64,000 nucleotides of DNA from Spirochaetaceae bacterium (GTDB lineage: Bacteria > Spirochaetota > Spirochaetia > Treponematales > Treponemataceae): contig JAGAOP010000060.1 in NCBI GenBank assembly GCA_017623685.1, forward strand, positions 1 to 64,000. The letters are read 5' to 3'. How positions within the stretch are numbered: the first letter of the stretch is position 1; every line of letters begins with the position of its first letter. A program made the translations under genes and the position numbers. The notes beneath the pieces were generated by a model. The model did not search any database, was not told the DNA's origin, and saw only the letters and a program-made list of their open reading frames with translations. Below are positions 35,233 to 43,970 of this stretch, one piece after another.

Positions 35233-36219
35233 TTATTTAAGTTGAGCTTTAATTTCTTCTGGCAATTCAAGAGAAATTGATTTTGCCATTTCTTCGTTTA
35301 CAAATAAGTCGCAAGTTGCCAAATATTCAATAGGCATTTCTGCAGGATTTTTTCCATCACGCAAAATTGCTACAGCCTGTTTTGCTGTTTGTTTTCCAAG
35401 TTCGTAATAGTTTATTCCGTAGGTTGCAACACCACCAATAGAGGTCATTCCTTCTTCACCAGCAAATACAGGGATTTTTGCAGGAACAGCAACCATTGCA
35501 ACTGTTGCCATACCAGCAGCAATCATATTATCTGTTGGTGTATAAATTGCGTCCACTTTTCCAACCATACTCTGAACAACTTGCTGAATTTCGTTGGAAT
35601 TAGAAACAGTGTAATCTGCATATTCAAGACCTAATTCATCGCAAATATCCTTTGCAATATCTATCTGGAATTTTGAATTTTGTTCGCTAGAACAGTATAA
35701 AAATCCAATTTTCTTTGCAGAAGGAACAATTTGCTTAATCAACTTCATCTGTTCTTCAACAGGTGTTAAGTCTGATGTTCCTGTAACGTTTCCACCAGGA
35801 GCTTCGTTTGAAGCAACTAATTTTGCAGAAGCTGGGTCTGTAACTGCAGTAATCAAAATAGGAATTGTTCTTGTTTGAGCAGCAACTGCTTGAGCAGCTG
35901 GTGTTGCAATAGCTAAAATTAAATCAGCTTTATCATTTACCAATTTTTGTGCAATTGTAACACAGTTTGCTTGTTCACCTTGGGCATTCTGATAATCGAT
36001 AGAAATATTTTCTCCATCAATAAAGCCTTCTTCTGCAAGACCGTCTACAAAACCTTTGTAAGAAGCATCTAATGCAACATGTTCAACTAATTGGATTACA
36101 CCAATTTTATAAGTACCTTCTTCAGATGCACTCTTATCACTTTGACCAAGTGCAAACACAGCACCACTACAAAGTAGCACCATGAAGCATACACACACAA
36201 AAGATTTTAATAATTTCAT
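35233..36219 (-). CDS. ABC_sub_bind family substrate-binding protein (copy 1)
   Basis: A 328-residue exported binding protein with a signal peptide (residues 1-23, probable cut after VFA). The family core is plain: YKIGVIQLVEHVALD, AIATPAAQAV, ITAVTDPASAKLVAS, GTSDLTPV, YTPTDNMIAAG and PVFAGEEG. It is clearly homologous to the next gene along its whole length. A canonical lipobox is not evident, unlike copy 2. A strong terminator-like hairpin follows. Confidence 0.9.
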   Translation of the reverse strand: MKLLKSFVCVCFMVLLCSGAVFALGQSDKSASEEGTYKIGVIQLVEHVALDASYKGFVDGLAEEGFIDGENISIDYQNAQGEQANCVTIAQKLVNDKADLILAIATPAAQAVAAQTRTIPILITAVTDPASAKLVASNEAPGGNVTGTSDLTPVEEQMKLIKQIVPSAKKIGFLYCSSEQNSKFQIDIAKDICDELGLEYADYTVSNSNEIQQVVQSMVGKVDAIYTPTDNMIAAGMATVAMVAVPAKIPVFAGEEGMTSIGGVATYGINYYELGKQTAKQAVAILRDGKNPAEMPIEYLATCDLFVNEEMAKSISLELPEEIKAQLK

Positions 36220-36337
36220 CTTGTGACTCCTTATTACAGTAAAGATTACTTTAACTTTACTGTATATTCTTTACTATATATAAAAGATTATATATTAAGT
36301 CAATAGAATTTAAATAACTTTACAAATTTTTTTGTTA

Positions 36338-37300
36338 TTATTCAAAATTAATTAAATCCTCTGGAATCTCTATTCCAAGCAGTTTTGCTACTTCCATATT
36401 TACAGAAAATTTTAGATTATTCTGATATTCTATTGGCATTTCCGCAGGTTTTTTTTCGCCTCGCAAAATTGAAATAGCTTGTGTTGCAGTTTGTTTTCCT
36501 AACTGATAATAATCTATTCCGTATGTAGCTAATGCCCCTTGTTCTAAGAGTGCTTCTTCGCCACAGAAAATAGGTTTTTTATCTTCATTTGCAACTAAAG
36601 TTACTGTAGCCATTGCAGATGCAACAGTATTATCAGTAGGAACATAAATAGCATCTACTTTTTTTATTAAACTTTCTGCAACCTGTTGAATATCATTTGA
36701 ACTAGTAACACTTCCTTCAAGATATTTTATTCCCAAGGAATCGCAGGTTTGCTTTGCAATTTCAATTTGAAACTTTGAATTTTGTTCACTTGAAGAATAC
36801 AATAGACCTACTGTCTGAATCTGGGGAATAATTTTTTTTATCAATTCAATCTGTGCTTTTACTGGTGTCAAGTCTGAAGTTCCTGTTACATTTCCACCAG
36901 GAACTTCATTTGAAGCAACCAATTTTGCAGAAGCTGGATCTGTAACAGCAGTTATTACCACTGGAATTGATTTTGTTAGATTTGCTACAGCTTGAGCTGC
37001 TGGAGTTGCAATAGCTAAAATAATATCATTTTTGTTATTAATTAGCTTTTGAGCAATAGTAACACAATTTGCTTGTTCACCTTGGGCATTATTATAATCA
37101 ACTGCAATGTTTTGACCTTCCACATAGCCACTTTCTGCTAAACCATCAATAAAACCTTGTCGTGCAGAAGTTAATGCTTTATGCTCCACCAACTGAATTA
37201 TTCCAACTTTGAATTCTACATTTGAATCTTTTTTTTCACATCCTGTAAACAAAAATATAAAAGCTAGTGAAATAAAAATTAAACTTAATCGTTTTTTCAT
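36338..37300 (-). CDS. ABC_sub_bind family substrate-binding lipoprotein (copy 2)
   Basis: A 320-residue paralogue of the neighbouring protein, sharing long identical stretches (AQGEQANCVTIAQKL, TPAAQAV, ITAVTDPASAKLVAS). The start has a lipobox (IFLFTGC), so it is a membrane-anchored lipoprotein. AGGAG before ATG. It is first in the order binding protein 2, binding protein 1, permease, ATPase, mtnN. Confidence 0.9.
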   Translation of the reverse strand: MKKRLSLIFISLAFIFLFTGCEKKDSNVEFKVGIIQLVEHKALTSARQGFIDGLAESGYVEGQNIAVDYNNAQGEQANCVTIAQKLINNKNDIILAIATPAAQAVANLTKSIPVVITAVTDPASAKLVASNEVPGGNVTGTSDLTPVKAQIELIKKIIPQIQTVGLLYSSSEQNSKFQIEIAKQTCDSLGIKYLEGSVTSSNDIQQVAESLIKKVDAIYVPTDNTVASAMATVTLVANEDKKPIFCGEEALLEQGALATYGIDYYQLGKQTATQAISILRGEKKPAEMPIEYQNNLKFSVNMEVAKLLGIEIPEDLINFE

Positions 37301-37375
37301 TATATACTCCTGAAAATTTTATAAAATAATCTTACTAAAAAAAAATTAATACATCAATGACTGACTAAAAATTAA

Positions 37376-37645
37376 CTAATCAACAAAAGAAACATTTACT
37401 TTTGCACCGTTTTCCTTTGCTTCGGAAAAAACTTCTTTAAATCGATTTAATGAATCTTTATTTCTTTTGGTGTAAGCTTTGCACCTTGTAAATTCAATAT
37501 CCCAAGGTTCATGGGGTTCTAACAACAAATCCCACAATGCATCTAGATTATTTCCGTAATAATCAGGAAAATTCAAAGCTTTTGCTAATTTTTTATGCAC
37601 ATCTTTTTCTGTAAAGGCAAAAAATAAGCTTATTTTTACCTTCAT
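37376..37645 (-). CDS. Barstar-family ribonuclease inhibitor
   Basis: An 89-residue protein (ATG 37645; a GTG one codon earlier is possible). FPDYYGNNLDALWDLL is the barstar core, keeping both Asp residues that block barnase. It overlaps the barnase-like gene stop, so the pair is coupled and the inhibitor is made with the nuclease. Confidence 0.9.
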   Translation of the reverse strand: MKVKISLFFAFTEKDVHKKLAKALNFPDYYGNNLDALWDLLLEPHEPWDIEFTRCKAYTKRNKDSLNRFKEVFSEAKENGAKVNVSFVD

Positions 37646-38172
37646 CACTCTTCTCCATAAAGAAGCAAAAATGTTTCATAATGATCGTCTGTATAATAAA
37701 TCAATCCGTCATTGGAAAAAACAATTCTTTTGGCTCCTCTGGATTTTTTATTTAAAGTATCTATATCACATTCTTTATAGGTTCGTCCTGTTTTTTTAGG
37801 TAGCTTTCCTTCCAGATTTTTAAAAGTGTCGCCTCCAATACTTTTTCCAGGTGCAACTTCTTCTACAGAGCCACCTTCCCAACCCAAATCTCTTGCCTGA
37901 GATTTAGTAATATAATTGTTTGGTAAACGATTATATTTATGGATAAACAAAGCCACTTCTTCTTTTGAATAATAGTTTCCCTCCAAAGAAACTTTTTCTT
38001 GTGTAGATTCATTTTCAACTTCTTCTATGGAATCAATAACACTTTGGTTTATTTGACTTTCAACAAGGGGTTCCTGATTTGTATCTATAAAATTCCCCAG
38101 ATTTATTCCAGCTAAACTGGCAATTATCAATATCACTGCAGGAATTATTGCTTTTAATTTGTTCTTTATCAT
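37645..38172 (-). CDS. Barnase-like secreted ribonuclease
   Basis: A 175-residue protein with a signal anchor (about 8-26) and a linker rich in Glu/Ser. From residue 66 it aligns with barnase: LPNNYITKSQARDLGW, VAPGKSIGGDTF, LEGKLPKKTGRTYKE. The barnase catalytic Glu (KE in GRTYKE), Arg (GAKRIV) and His (DDHYETF) are all retained, as is the Lys in ITKS. It is therefore likely active outside the cytoplasm. GGAAGG site and TATAAT lie upstream. Confidence 0.9.
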   Translation of the reverse strand: MIKNKLKAIIPAVILIIASLAGINLGNFIDTNQEPLVESQINQSVIDSIEEVENESTQEKVSLEGNYYSKEEVALFIHKYNRLPNNYITKSQARDLGWEGGSVEEVAPGKSIGGDTFKNLEGKLPKKTGRTYKECDIDTLNKKSRGAKRIVFSNDGLIYYTDDHYETFLLLYGEE

Positions 38173-38335
38173 ATTATTCCTTCCATAATTTATGAATTAT
38201 ATCAGTTTTTAAAAAAAATAATAGTATCAAAACACAAAAAAAGCTAGAACCAGAACAACCAACAACTTCATTCCTTTTTCATTTTTAAAGTCTGTCTTAT
38301 TTATTAGTATTTTTTATTACAAAAAATTTTAAAAC

Positions 38336-38364
38336 TTGTGTAGTAAAAAAAACTATGATAAAAT
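38336..38364 (+). promoter_or_regulatory. Promoter of malQ
   Basis: TTGTGT (38336-38341), 17 bp, TAAAAT (38359-38364), then a leader of about 33 nt with a GAGGA site before ATG 38403. Confidence 0.6.
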
Positions 38365-38402
38365 ATTGAAGTTACTCTTTTACTATTTTTTGTGAGGAAG
38401 AT

Positions 38403-39977
38403 ATGAATTTATCTAGAGCAAGCGGCATTTTGCTGCATCCAACTTCTTTGCCGGAAACACCCGGTATCGGAACAATCGGCAAACAAGCCTATAAATTTGT
38501 TGATTGGCTTTCATCTGCTGGTCAAACTTTATGGCAAATCTTGCCCATTGGTCCAACAGGATATGGAGATTCACCTTACGCTTCTTTTTCAACCTTTGCA
38601 GGCAATCCTCTTATGATTGATTTAGATGATTTGGTTGAACGAGGCTGGGCTGAAGCAGCTTCTATTGTTCCCCCTGAATATATAAAAACAGATGGACCTA
38701 TTCAGTATGGTTCAGTTGTTTGGTGGAAAATTCCTGTACTAAAAAAAGCAGCAGAACATTTTCTTGACACCGCAAACTCAACTGATAGAGCTGCTTTTGA
38801 GGCTTTTAAAAATGATTCAGCTAGTTGGTTAGATAACTACAGTATTTTTATGAGCATCAAAGAATTTTACGATGCAAAAGCACAAGAAGAAGACAAATTT
38901 GGTGCCATGTGGAGCAATTATTGGCCTCAAGATTTAGCTTCCCATGATCCAAAAACTGTTTCCGCTTGGCACGCATCCCATGTAAAGGAATCTGAAATTC
39001 ACAAAGTAATTCAGTTTTTCTTCTTCACTCAGTGGTATGCGTTAAAAAATTATGCTAACAAAAAAGGTATTTCAATCATTGGCGACATTCCAATTTTCGT
39101 TGCTGCTGATTCTGCTGACGTTTGGGCAAATCAACATCTTTTCCAATTAGACAAAAACGGAAAATCAACTGCTGTTGCTGGTGTTCCACCTGATTATTTT
39201 AGTGCCACTGGACAACTTTGGGGTAACCCTTTATATGACTGGGATGCTATGAAAAAAGAAAACTATCACTGGTGGGTTCTTCGTATTCAAGCCATGCTAA
39301 AAGTTGTTGATTTTATTCGCATAGACCACTTCCGCGGATTTGAAGCATATTGGTCTGTTCCTGCTGGAGAAGAAACTGCAATTAACGGAAAATGGATTCC
39401 TGGGCCTGATCATGCTTTATTTGAAGTTATTAAAGAAAAACTTGGAGATATTCCAATTGTGGCAGAAGACCTTGGACTTATTACCGAAGGTGTTCGCAAG
39501 TTACGTGATGATTTTGAGCTACCAGGAATGAAAATTCTTCAGTTTGCCTTTGATATTAATGAAGCAGGAAAAGAAGGGTTCGTAAATGCTTTCCTTCCTC
39601 ATATGTATACACCAAATTGTGTTGTTTACACAGGAACCCATGATAACGATACAATGCAAGGTTGGCTAGATAAAGCTTCCGATGCAGAAATTAAACTGAT
39701 TAGTGAATATATCACTGGTGACGAAAACGCATTAACACGAGAAACTCTTTGTCCACATCTTGTGCAACTAGCTTTTTCATCTGTGGCAAAATTTGCAGTT
39801 ATTCCTCTACAAGACGTTTACGCTGTTGGCGAAGAAGGTCGCATAAATACTCCTTCAACTTCAGACGGAAAAAACTGGATTTGGCGTATGACACCAGAAA
39901 TGTTTGATGAAAAGTCTGCTGCTTGGCTTAAACGCATGGGAGCTTTGTACGGTAGAAATGTAAGTAACCCAGAATAG
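38403..39977 (+). CDS. malQ: 4-alpha-glucanotransferase (amylomaltase)
   Basis: A 524-residue GH77 enzyme that rearranges alpha-1,4-glucans in maltodextrin or glycogen use. It shows SGILLHPTSLP at the start, GVPPDYFSATGQLWGNPLYDW, the nucleophile Asp in RIDHFRGFEAYW, the acid/base Glu in IVAEDLGLI, and the third acid in TGTHDNDT. GAGGA site close to ATG. It is transcribed alone, ending at a strong terminator. Confidence 0.96.
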   Translation: MNLSRASGILLHPTSLPETPGIGTIGKQAYKFVDWLSSAGQTLWQILPIGPTGYGDSPYASFSTFAGNPLMIDLDDLVERGWAEAASIVPPEYIKTDGPIQYGSVVWWKIPVLKKAAEHFLDTANSTDRAAFEAFKNDSASWLDNYSIFMSIKEFYDAKAQEEDKFGAMWSNYWPQDLASHDPKTVSAWHASHVKESEIHKVIQFFFFTQWYALKNYANKKGISIIGDIPIFVAADSADVWANQHLFQLDKNGKSTAVAGVPPDYFSATGQLWGNPLYDWDAMKKENYHWWVLRIQAMLKVVDFIRIDHFRGFEAYWSVPAGEETAINGKWIPGPDHALFEVIKEKLGDIPIVAEDLGLITEGVRKLRDDFELPGMKILQFAFDINEAGKEGFVNAFLPHMYTPNCVVYTGTHDNDTMQGWLDKASDAEIKLISEYITGDENALTRETLCPHLVQLAFSSVAKFAVIPLQDVYAVGEEGRINTPSTSDGKNWIWRMTPEMFDEKSAAWLKRMGALYGRNVSNPE

Positions 39978-39990
39978 TAATATTGTATAA

Positions 39991-40048
39991 TAAAAAAAGC
40001 AGCCTAAGTTTTTGTTAAAGCAAAAACTTTCAGGGCTGCTTTTTTTTT
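39991..40048. terminator. Bidirectional terminator between convergent genes
   Basis: AGCAGCC (39998-40004) pairs with GGCTGCT (40034-40040), with an inner AAGTTTTTG/CAAAAACTT stem. A run on the left (39992-39998) and T run on the right (40040-40048) serve malQ and the convergent membrane protein gene. Confidence 0.85.
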
Positions 40049-40068
40049 ATAAAATCTATTTCAAAAAA

Positions 40069-40863
40069 TTATTGTTTCCAAGGAAAGATAAAACTTTTAA
40101 ACCCACGAGGTCCTAGAGTTTCTTTATCTTTTTCTATCAATGTTTCCCAAGGAACATTTTTTCTAGCTTTGGTATTTGCAATCTCAGGATGTTCTTCTAA
40201 CCAATCATATTTATAAAGCCGTAATCTTAGTGCATTTACATGGGCCAAAACAATTCCTGCAAAACCAGGTAAAATGAAAAAAACAAAAAATGAAATAATC
40301 ATCATAATTAGGCTGTAAAGAAATACTGCCATGGAAAAACCTACATTATCAAAAAATATGATAAAGCATTTTTTTAGGCATTTACCAAAACTGTTTTTCA
40401 TCAAAGAACGGATAGGCAAAAACCACTGCAAAGAAATCAAGCAAACAAATACAAGCCAAAATAATACAGCTGCAAGAAGCGGTCCAAAAAAATCATCCGC
40501 TTTTAAGTAAAATGGTATTCCGAGTATTGCAACAATAAAAATCAAGGCAGACATTAGTCCAAATAGCAAACCATCTTTCCAGAGAGAAGGATTTTTATAT
40601 TCTGAAAAATAAGACTTTAGAGAAACAGATTTAAAATCTGCTATTTTTGCACTTATTCCACCAAAAGCAAAAATAGATGTGGTAATTATACAAATTCCTG
40701 TAACAAGAATAATGATTCCCAAAAATGGATTTGTACTTAAAGTAATACTAACACCAAAAAAAGTGAGAGTACACAATGCTAAACTAATAACATTGGCGAG
40801 GAGTAACAAAAACATATTATCCCAGCCATCGCAAAAATTCTTCTTAAAATAAAATAAAAGCAT
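40069..40863 (-). CDS. Conserved-looking membrane protein of unknown function
   Basis: A 264-residue protein with about six transmembrane helices in residues 18-215, then a soluble tail (RLYKYDWLEEHPEI, then GPRGFKSFIFPWKQ at the end). No family comes to mind with certainty; it loosely resembles DUF624/YesL-type proteins. It shares an overlapping divergent promoter with a MarR-type regulator, so the regulator may control it. Predicted leaderless (TTGACT, 17 bp, TTATAT, 6 nt, ATG). Confidence 0.65.
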   Translation of the reverse strand: MLLFYFKKNFCDGWDNMFLLLLANVISLALCTLTFFGVSITLSTNPFLGIIILVTGICIITTSIFAFGGISAKIADFKSVSLKSYFSEYKNPSLWKDGLLFGLMSALIFIVAILGIPFYLKADDFFGPLLAAVLFWLVFVCLISLQWFLPIRSLMKNSFGKCLKKCFIIFFDNVGFSMAVFLYSLIMMIISFFVFFILPGFAGIVLAHVNALRLRLYKYDWLEEHPEIANTKARKNVPWETLIEKDKETLGPRGFKSFIFPWKQ

Positions 40864-40869
40864 ATAATA

Positions 40870-40920
40870 ATATAATAATAAAATAGATACATAGTCAATT
40901 AAGTTTATTTGTGTTATATT
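40870..40920. promoter_or_regulatory. Overlapping divergent promoters
   Basis: Plus strand: TAGTCA (40892-40897), 17 bp, TATATT (40915-40920), 6 nt to ATG 40927. Minus strand: TTGACT (40893-40898), 17 bp, TTATAT (40870-40875), 6 nt to ATG 40863. The two -35 boxes share five bases, so only one RNA polymerase can bind at a time. Confidence 0.65.
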
Positions 40921-40926
40921 GCTATT

Positions 40927-41361
40927 ATGGAAAATTATAAGACGAATAAGCTTTTGACTCTAATTTCAAATATTCATTCCAAAGTATCAGATTATTTGCA
41001 AAATAAATTAAACGAGGAAGGATTTAAAAATCTATCTTCTTCTCATGGAAATATTATGTATCAACTTTCAGTTCAAGATTCTATTTCTATGACTGAATTA
41101 GCAAAAAAAGTGAATCGTGATAAATCTACAGTTACAGTACTTATTAGAAAGCTAGAAAATTATGGTTTTGTTGAAAGAGTTTCTGATCAAAAAGATAATC
41201 GTATTGTTTTTATTTCTCTTTCCGAAAAAGGAAAAGCCTATACCCAAAAAATGCTTGAGATTTCTAAGGATTTATTAAGTACTTGTTATAATGGCTTTTC
41301 AGATGAAGAAAAAGAAGCCACTTTAGAATTGCTTAAACGTATATACAATAACTTTGCTTGA
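40927..41361 (+). CDS. MarR-family transcriptional regulator
   Basis: A 144-residue protein from ATG 40927 (an earlier TTG would add six residues and cover the promoter). It has the winged-helix DNA-binding core: SSSHGNIMYQLS, MTELAKKVNRDKSTVTVLIRKLENYGFVER, the wing SDQKDNRIVFISLSEKG. It probably represses the divergent gene and itself. The stop overlaps the -35 of the next operon. Confidence 0.9.
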   Translation: MENYKTNKLLTLISNIHSKVSDYLQNKLNEEGFKNLSSSHGNIMYQLSVQDSISMTELAKKVNRDKSTVTVLIRKLENYGFVERVSDQKDNRIVFISLSEKGKAYTQKMLEISKDLLSTCYNGFSDEEKEATLELLKRIYNNFA

Positions 41362-41386
41362 CATTTGTTTTATATACAACTATATT
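41358..41386 (+). promoter_or_regulatory. Promoter of the BMP-type ABC operon
   Basis: Consensus TTGACA (41358-41363), 17 bp, TATATT (41381-41386). The leader is about 75 nt; no riboswitch fold is evident in it. Confidence 0.75.
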
Positions 41387-41466
41387 TAGCTTAGAACTGA
41401 ATTTGACTGTTATTAATTAAATATTTTCACAAATTGAGTTTTATCTTTACTCTTAAAGAGGCTAAT

Positions 41467-42522
41467 ATGAAAAATAAAAAATTTTTTTTACCCATTGCAT
41501 TTTTTCTTTCCCTAATTTTTATTTTTACAGGGTGCAATAAAAAAAACGAAAAAGACACAATATCAGTTGCAGTTTTTGTTCCAGGAATCATGGCTGATAG
41601 TCCTATATATAATATGCTAGCACAGGGAGTAACTTCCGCAGTAGAAGAATATAATTCAAATGTTGAAGATGAAAAAAAAGTCAACATTACAATTTTAGAA
41701 GCTGGAACAAATCAGGCAGAATGGGCTTCAAAAATAACAGCTTTAGCAGCTTCTGAATTACACGACGTAATTATTTCTTCAAACCCTGCTTTGCCAGACA
41801 TAATTGCTCCTTTAACAGTTCAGTTTCCTAAGCAGAAATTCATTATACTGGATGCCTTTTACGAAGGTAACAAAAGTATTGCTACAATTCGATACAATCA
41901 ACGGGAACAGGCATATCTTACTGGCTATATTGCCGCTTTGATTTCTACAGCTAATACAGAAGATTTGCCCTTTGCCAACCCAGAACCAAAATTAGGTTTT
42001 ATTGCAGCTCAAGAATATCCCGTAATGAACGAAATACTGCTTCCTTCTTTTATAGAAGGAGCTAAAGCAGCTAATCCTGATAGTTCCGTAGAATTTAGAA
42101 TTGTAGGAAACTGGTACGACGCAGCAAAAGGTGCAGAATTGGCTAAAGCACTATATAAAGAAGGGGTAGATGTAATTTTGCCAATTTGTGGTGGTGCTTC
42201 TCAGGGAGTTATTTCTTCAGCTAAAGATTTAGGTTTTTACATTACATGGTTTGACGACAACGGATTCAGTAAAGCACCTGGATATATTGTTTCTTCTTCT
42301 GTAATGGCACAAGAAAGAATGGCAAAAGAAATTACTTTGCGTTTTTTAGATGGTTCTTTAGAATTTGGCAAAGCAGAAACAGTTGGAATCCCAGAAGGTT
42401 ATGTAGATTTTGTCCAAGATGATTCATTGTATATCGAAACTGTTCCGGCAGATATTCGCCTAAAAATGAAGAACCTTGTGAATTCAATTAAATCCGGGCA
42501 ACTTTTATTACCTTCACCGTGA
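41467..42522 (+). CDS. BMP-family ABC substrate-binding lipoprotein (RfuA-like)
   Basis: A 351-residue lipoprotein from ATG 41467 (AGAGG 5 nt upstream). Signal peptide with lipobox IFTGC. The mature part is of the BMP/PnrA group: VAVFVPGIMADSPIYNML, SNPALPDII, ATIRYNQREQAYLTGY, ILPICGGASQGV, and TWFDDNGF. In Treponema pallidum two such systems exist, PnrABCDE for purine nucleosides and RfuABCD for riboflavin; the sequence reads closer to RfuA, but I cannot align them here. It is followed by an ATPase and two permeases, the same layout as rfu. Confidence 0.8.
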   Translation: MKNKKFFLPIAFFLSLIFIFTGCNKKNEKDTISVAVFVPGIMADSPIYNMLAQGVTSAVEEYNSNVEDEKKVNITILEAGTNQAEWASKITALAASELHDVIISSNPALPDIIAPLTVQFPKQKFIILDAFYEGNKSIATIRYNQREQAYLTGYIAALISTANTEDLPFANPEPKLGFIAAQEYPVMNEILLPSFIEGAKAANPDSSVEFRIVGNWYDAAKGAELAKALYKEGVDVILPICGGASQGVISSAKDLGFYITWFDDNGFSKAPGYIVSSSVMAQERMAKEITLRFLDGSLEFGKAETVGIPEGYVDFVQDDSLYIETVPADIRLKMKNLVNSIKSGQLLLPSP

Positions 42523-43970
42523 AAACAATTAGATTAGATAATATTTCTAAATACTTTGCAAATAAAGTTGTTCTAAAAAAAGTGTCATTAGTTCTAAAAC
42601 AAGGAACTATTCACACATTGCTAGGTGAAAATGGGGCAGGAAAAACCACATTAGCATCTATCCTTTGTGGAAAACAAAAACCTTCTTCTGGGCAAATTTA
42701 TGTAGAAAATAAGCTTTCCTCTTTCAGTTCGCCTTTAGATGCCTTAGAAAAAGGTATTTCTATTGTTCACCAACGACCTGTTTTTGTAGACAACTTAACT
42801 TTGTGGGAAAACATTGTTTTAGGCTTTGAACCTGTTCATTCACCCAAAATTCTTGGTTTGATTAATAGAAAAAAAGCATTTAAGGATATTTCTTTACTGT
42901 TAAAAAAATATAATATCGGGTTAAATTTAGATATCACAAAAAAAGCATATGGATTAGGTGCCGATGGTATTTTTTTTATATCTTTCTTGGCTGCTTTGTA
43001 TCAAAACCCAAAATTTCTTTTGTTAGACGAACCTTGTGCTGCCTTAGACGAAATTCAACGTAAAAATTTTTATAGTTCTCTAAAAAAACTTACTGCAAAT
43101 GGTTTAGGCATATTAATTATAACCCACAATATTTCAGAAGCTTTAGAATATTCCGACCTAGTTTCCGTGTTGAAAAAGGGTGAATTAGTTTACCATGGTA
43201 TTCCAGAAGAAAAGGAGGTGAATAAAGCTTTATTACCAGTTTCAACTTTTTCAGAACGAAAAAATATTTCTTTTAAAACTTCTAAAACACCTATTTTTTC
43301 TGTTACGGACTTATTCGCAAGACCAAAATTCGGTCCAGCTCTGTTTAATTTATCTTTTTCAGTTTATGGTGGCGAAATCTGTTTAATTAAAGGACAGCAA
43401 GAAAGTGGCATGAATACTTTGGAAAATATTATTACCGGAATGTATGATGATAAATGCCAAGGAGTATTTTCTTTTGGAACAGAAAAACCTATTGCAATAC
43501 AAAAAATTACACCACAAATAATTCGCCGCTTTGGCACAGGAATAATTCCTTTCAATAGAGTTTTTCGCGGTTCAAACCCAGATTTAATGGTGGAAGAAGT
43601 AGCTGGTATTTACGAAGCTCCATCCGAAATAAAAAATGTTGCCGAAAAAATCATTGCAGATGCTAATATTTCTATTTCCCTAACTGAAAAAGCATCAAAT
43701 CTTTCTGGTGGAATGTTACAAAGATTGATTCTTGCTCGTGAACTTTTTTATAATCCAAAATTTCTTATTTTAACAGAACCTTTTCAAGGTTTAGATCGAG
43801 TTGCTTCAATTTCGCTGATAGAAAAATTACTTTCTGTAGCAAAGTCTGGTACAGGCGTTCTTGTTTTAGCAGCAGAATGTTTTTCCTTGCCGGAATATTC
43901 TTCTTCAATGTTTTCGCTAGTAGGTGGAAAATTGCAAACTTTTTGTAAAGAGGATGTTCCTTTATGTTGA
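42519..43970 (+). CDS. Tandem-domain ABC ATPase of the BMP-type uptake system
   Basis: A 483-residue protein with two ATPase halves, like RbsA. It begins at GTG in a GTGA overlap with the previous stop. Half 1 has Walker A (LGENGAGKTTL) and Walker B (FLLLDEPCAALD), but its signature motif is degenerate (YGLGADGIFF). Half 2 has a broken P-loop (GQQESGMNT, no Lys) and an intact signature (LSGGMLQRLILA). One working ATP site is therefore built from Walker A of half 1 and the signature of half 2, as usual in this class. Confidence 0.9.
   Translation: MKTIRLDNISKYFANKVVLKKVSLVLKQGTIHTLLGENGAGKTTLASILCGKQKPSSGQIYVENKLSSFSSPLDALEKGISIVHQRPVFVDNLTLWENIVLGFEPVHSPKILGLINRKKAFKDISLLLKKYNIGLNLDITKKAYGLGADGIFFISFLAALYQNPKFLLLDEPCAALDEIQRKNFYSSLKKLTANGLGILIITHNISEALEYSDLVSVLKKGELVYHGIPEEKEVNKALLPVSTFSERKNISFKTSKTPIFSVTDLFARPKFGPALFNLSFSVYGGEICLIKGQQESGMNTLENIITGMYDDKCQGVFSFGTEKPIAIQKITPQIIRRFGTGIIPFNRVFRGSNPDLMVEEVAGIYEAPSEIKNVAEKIIADANISISLTEKASNLSGGMLQRLILARELFYNPKFLILTEPFQGLDRVASISLIEKLLSVAKSGTGVLVLAAECFSLPEYSSSMFSLVGGKLQTFCKEDVPLC

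Noticed and set aside
41387-41466. FMN riboswitch before the Rfu-like operon
   Set aside because: None of the conserved RFN helices can be found in the short AT-rich leader.
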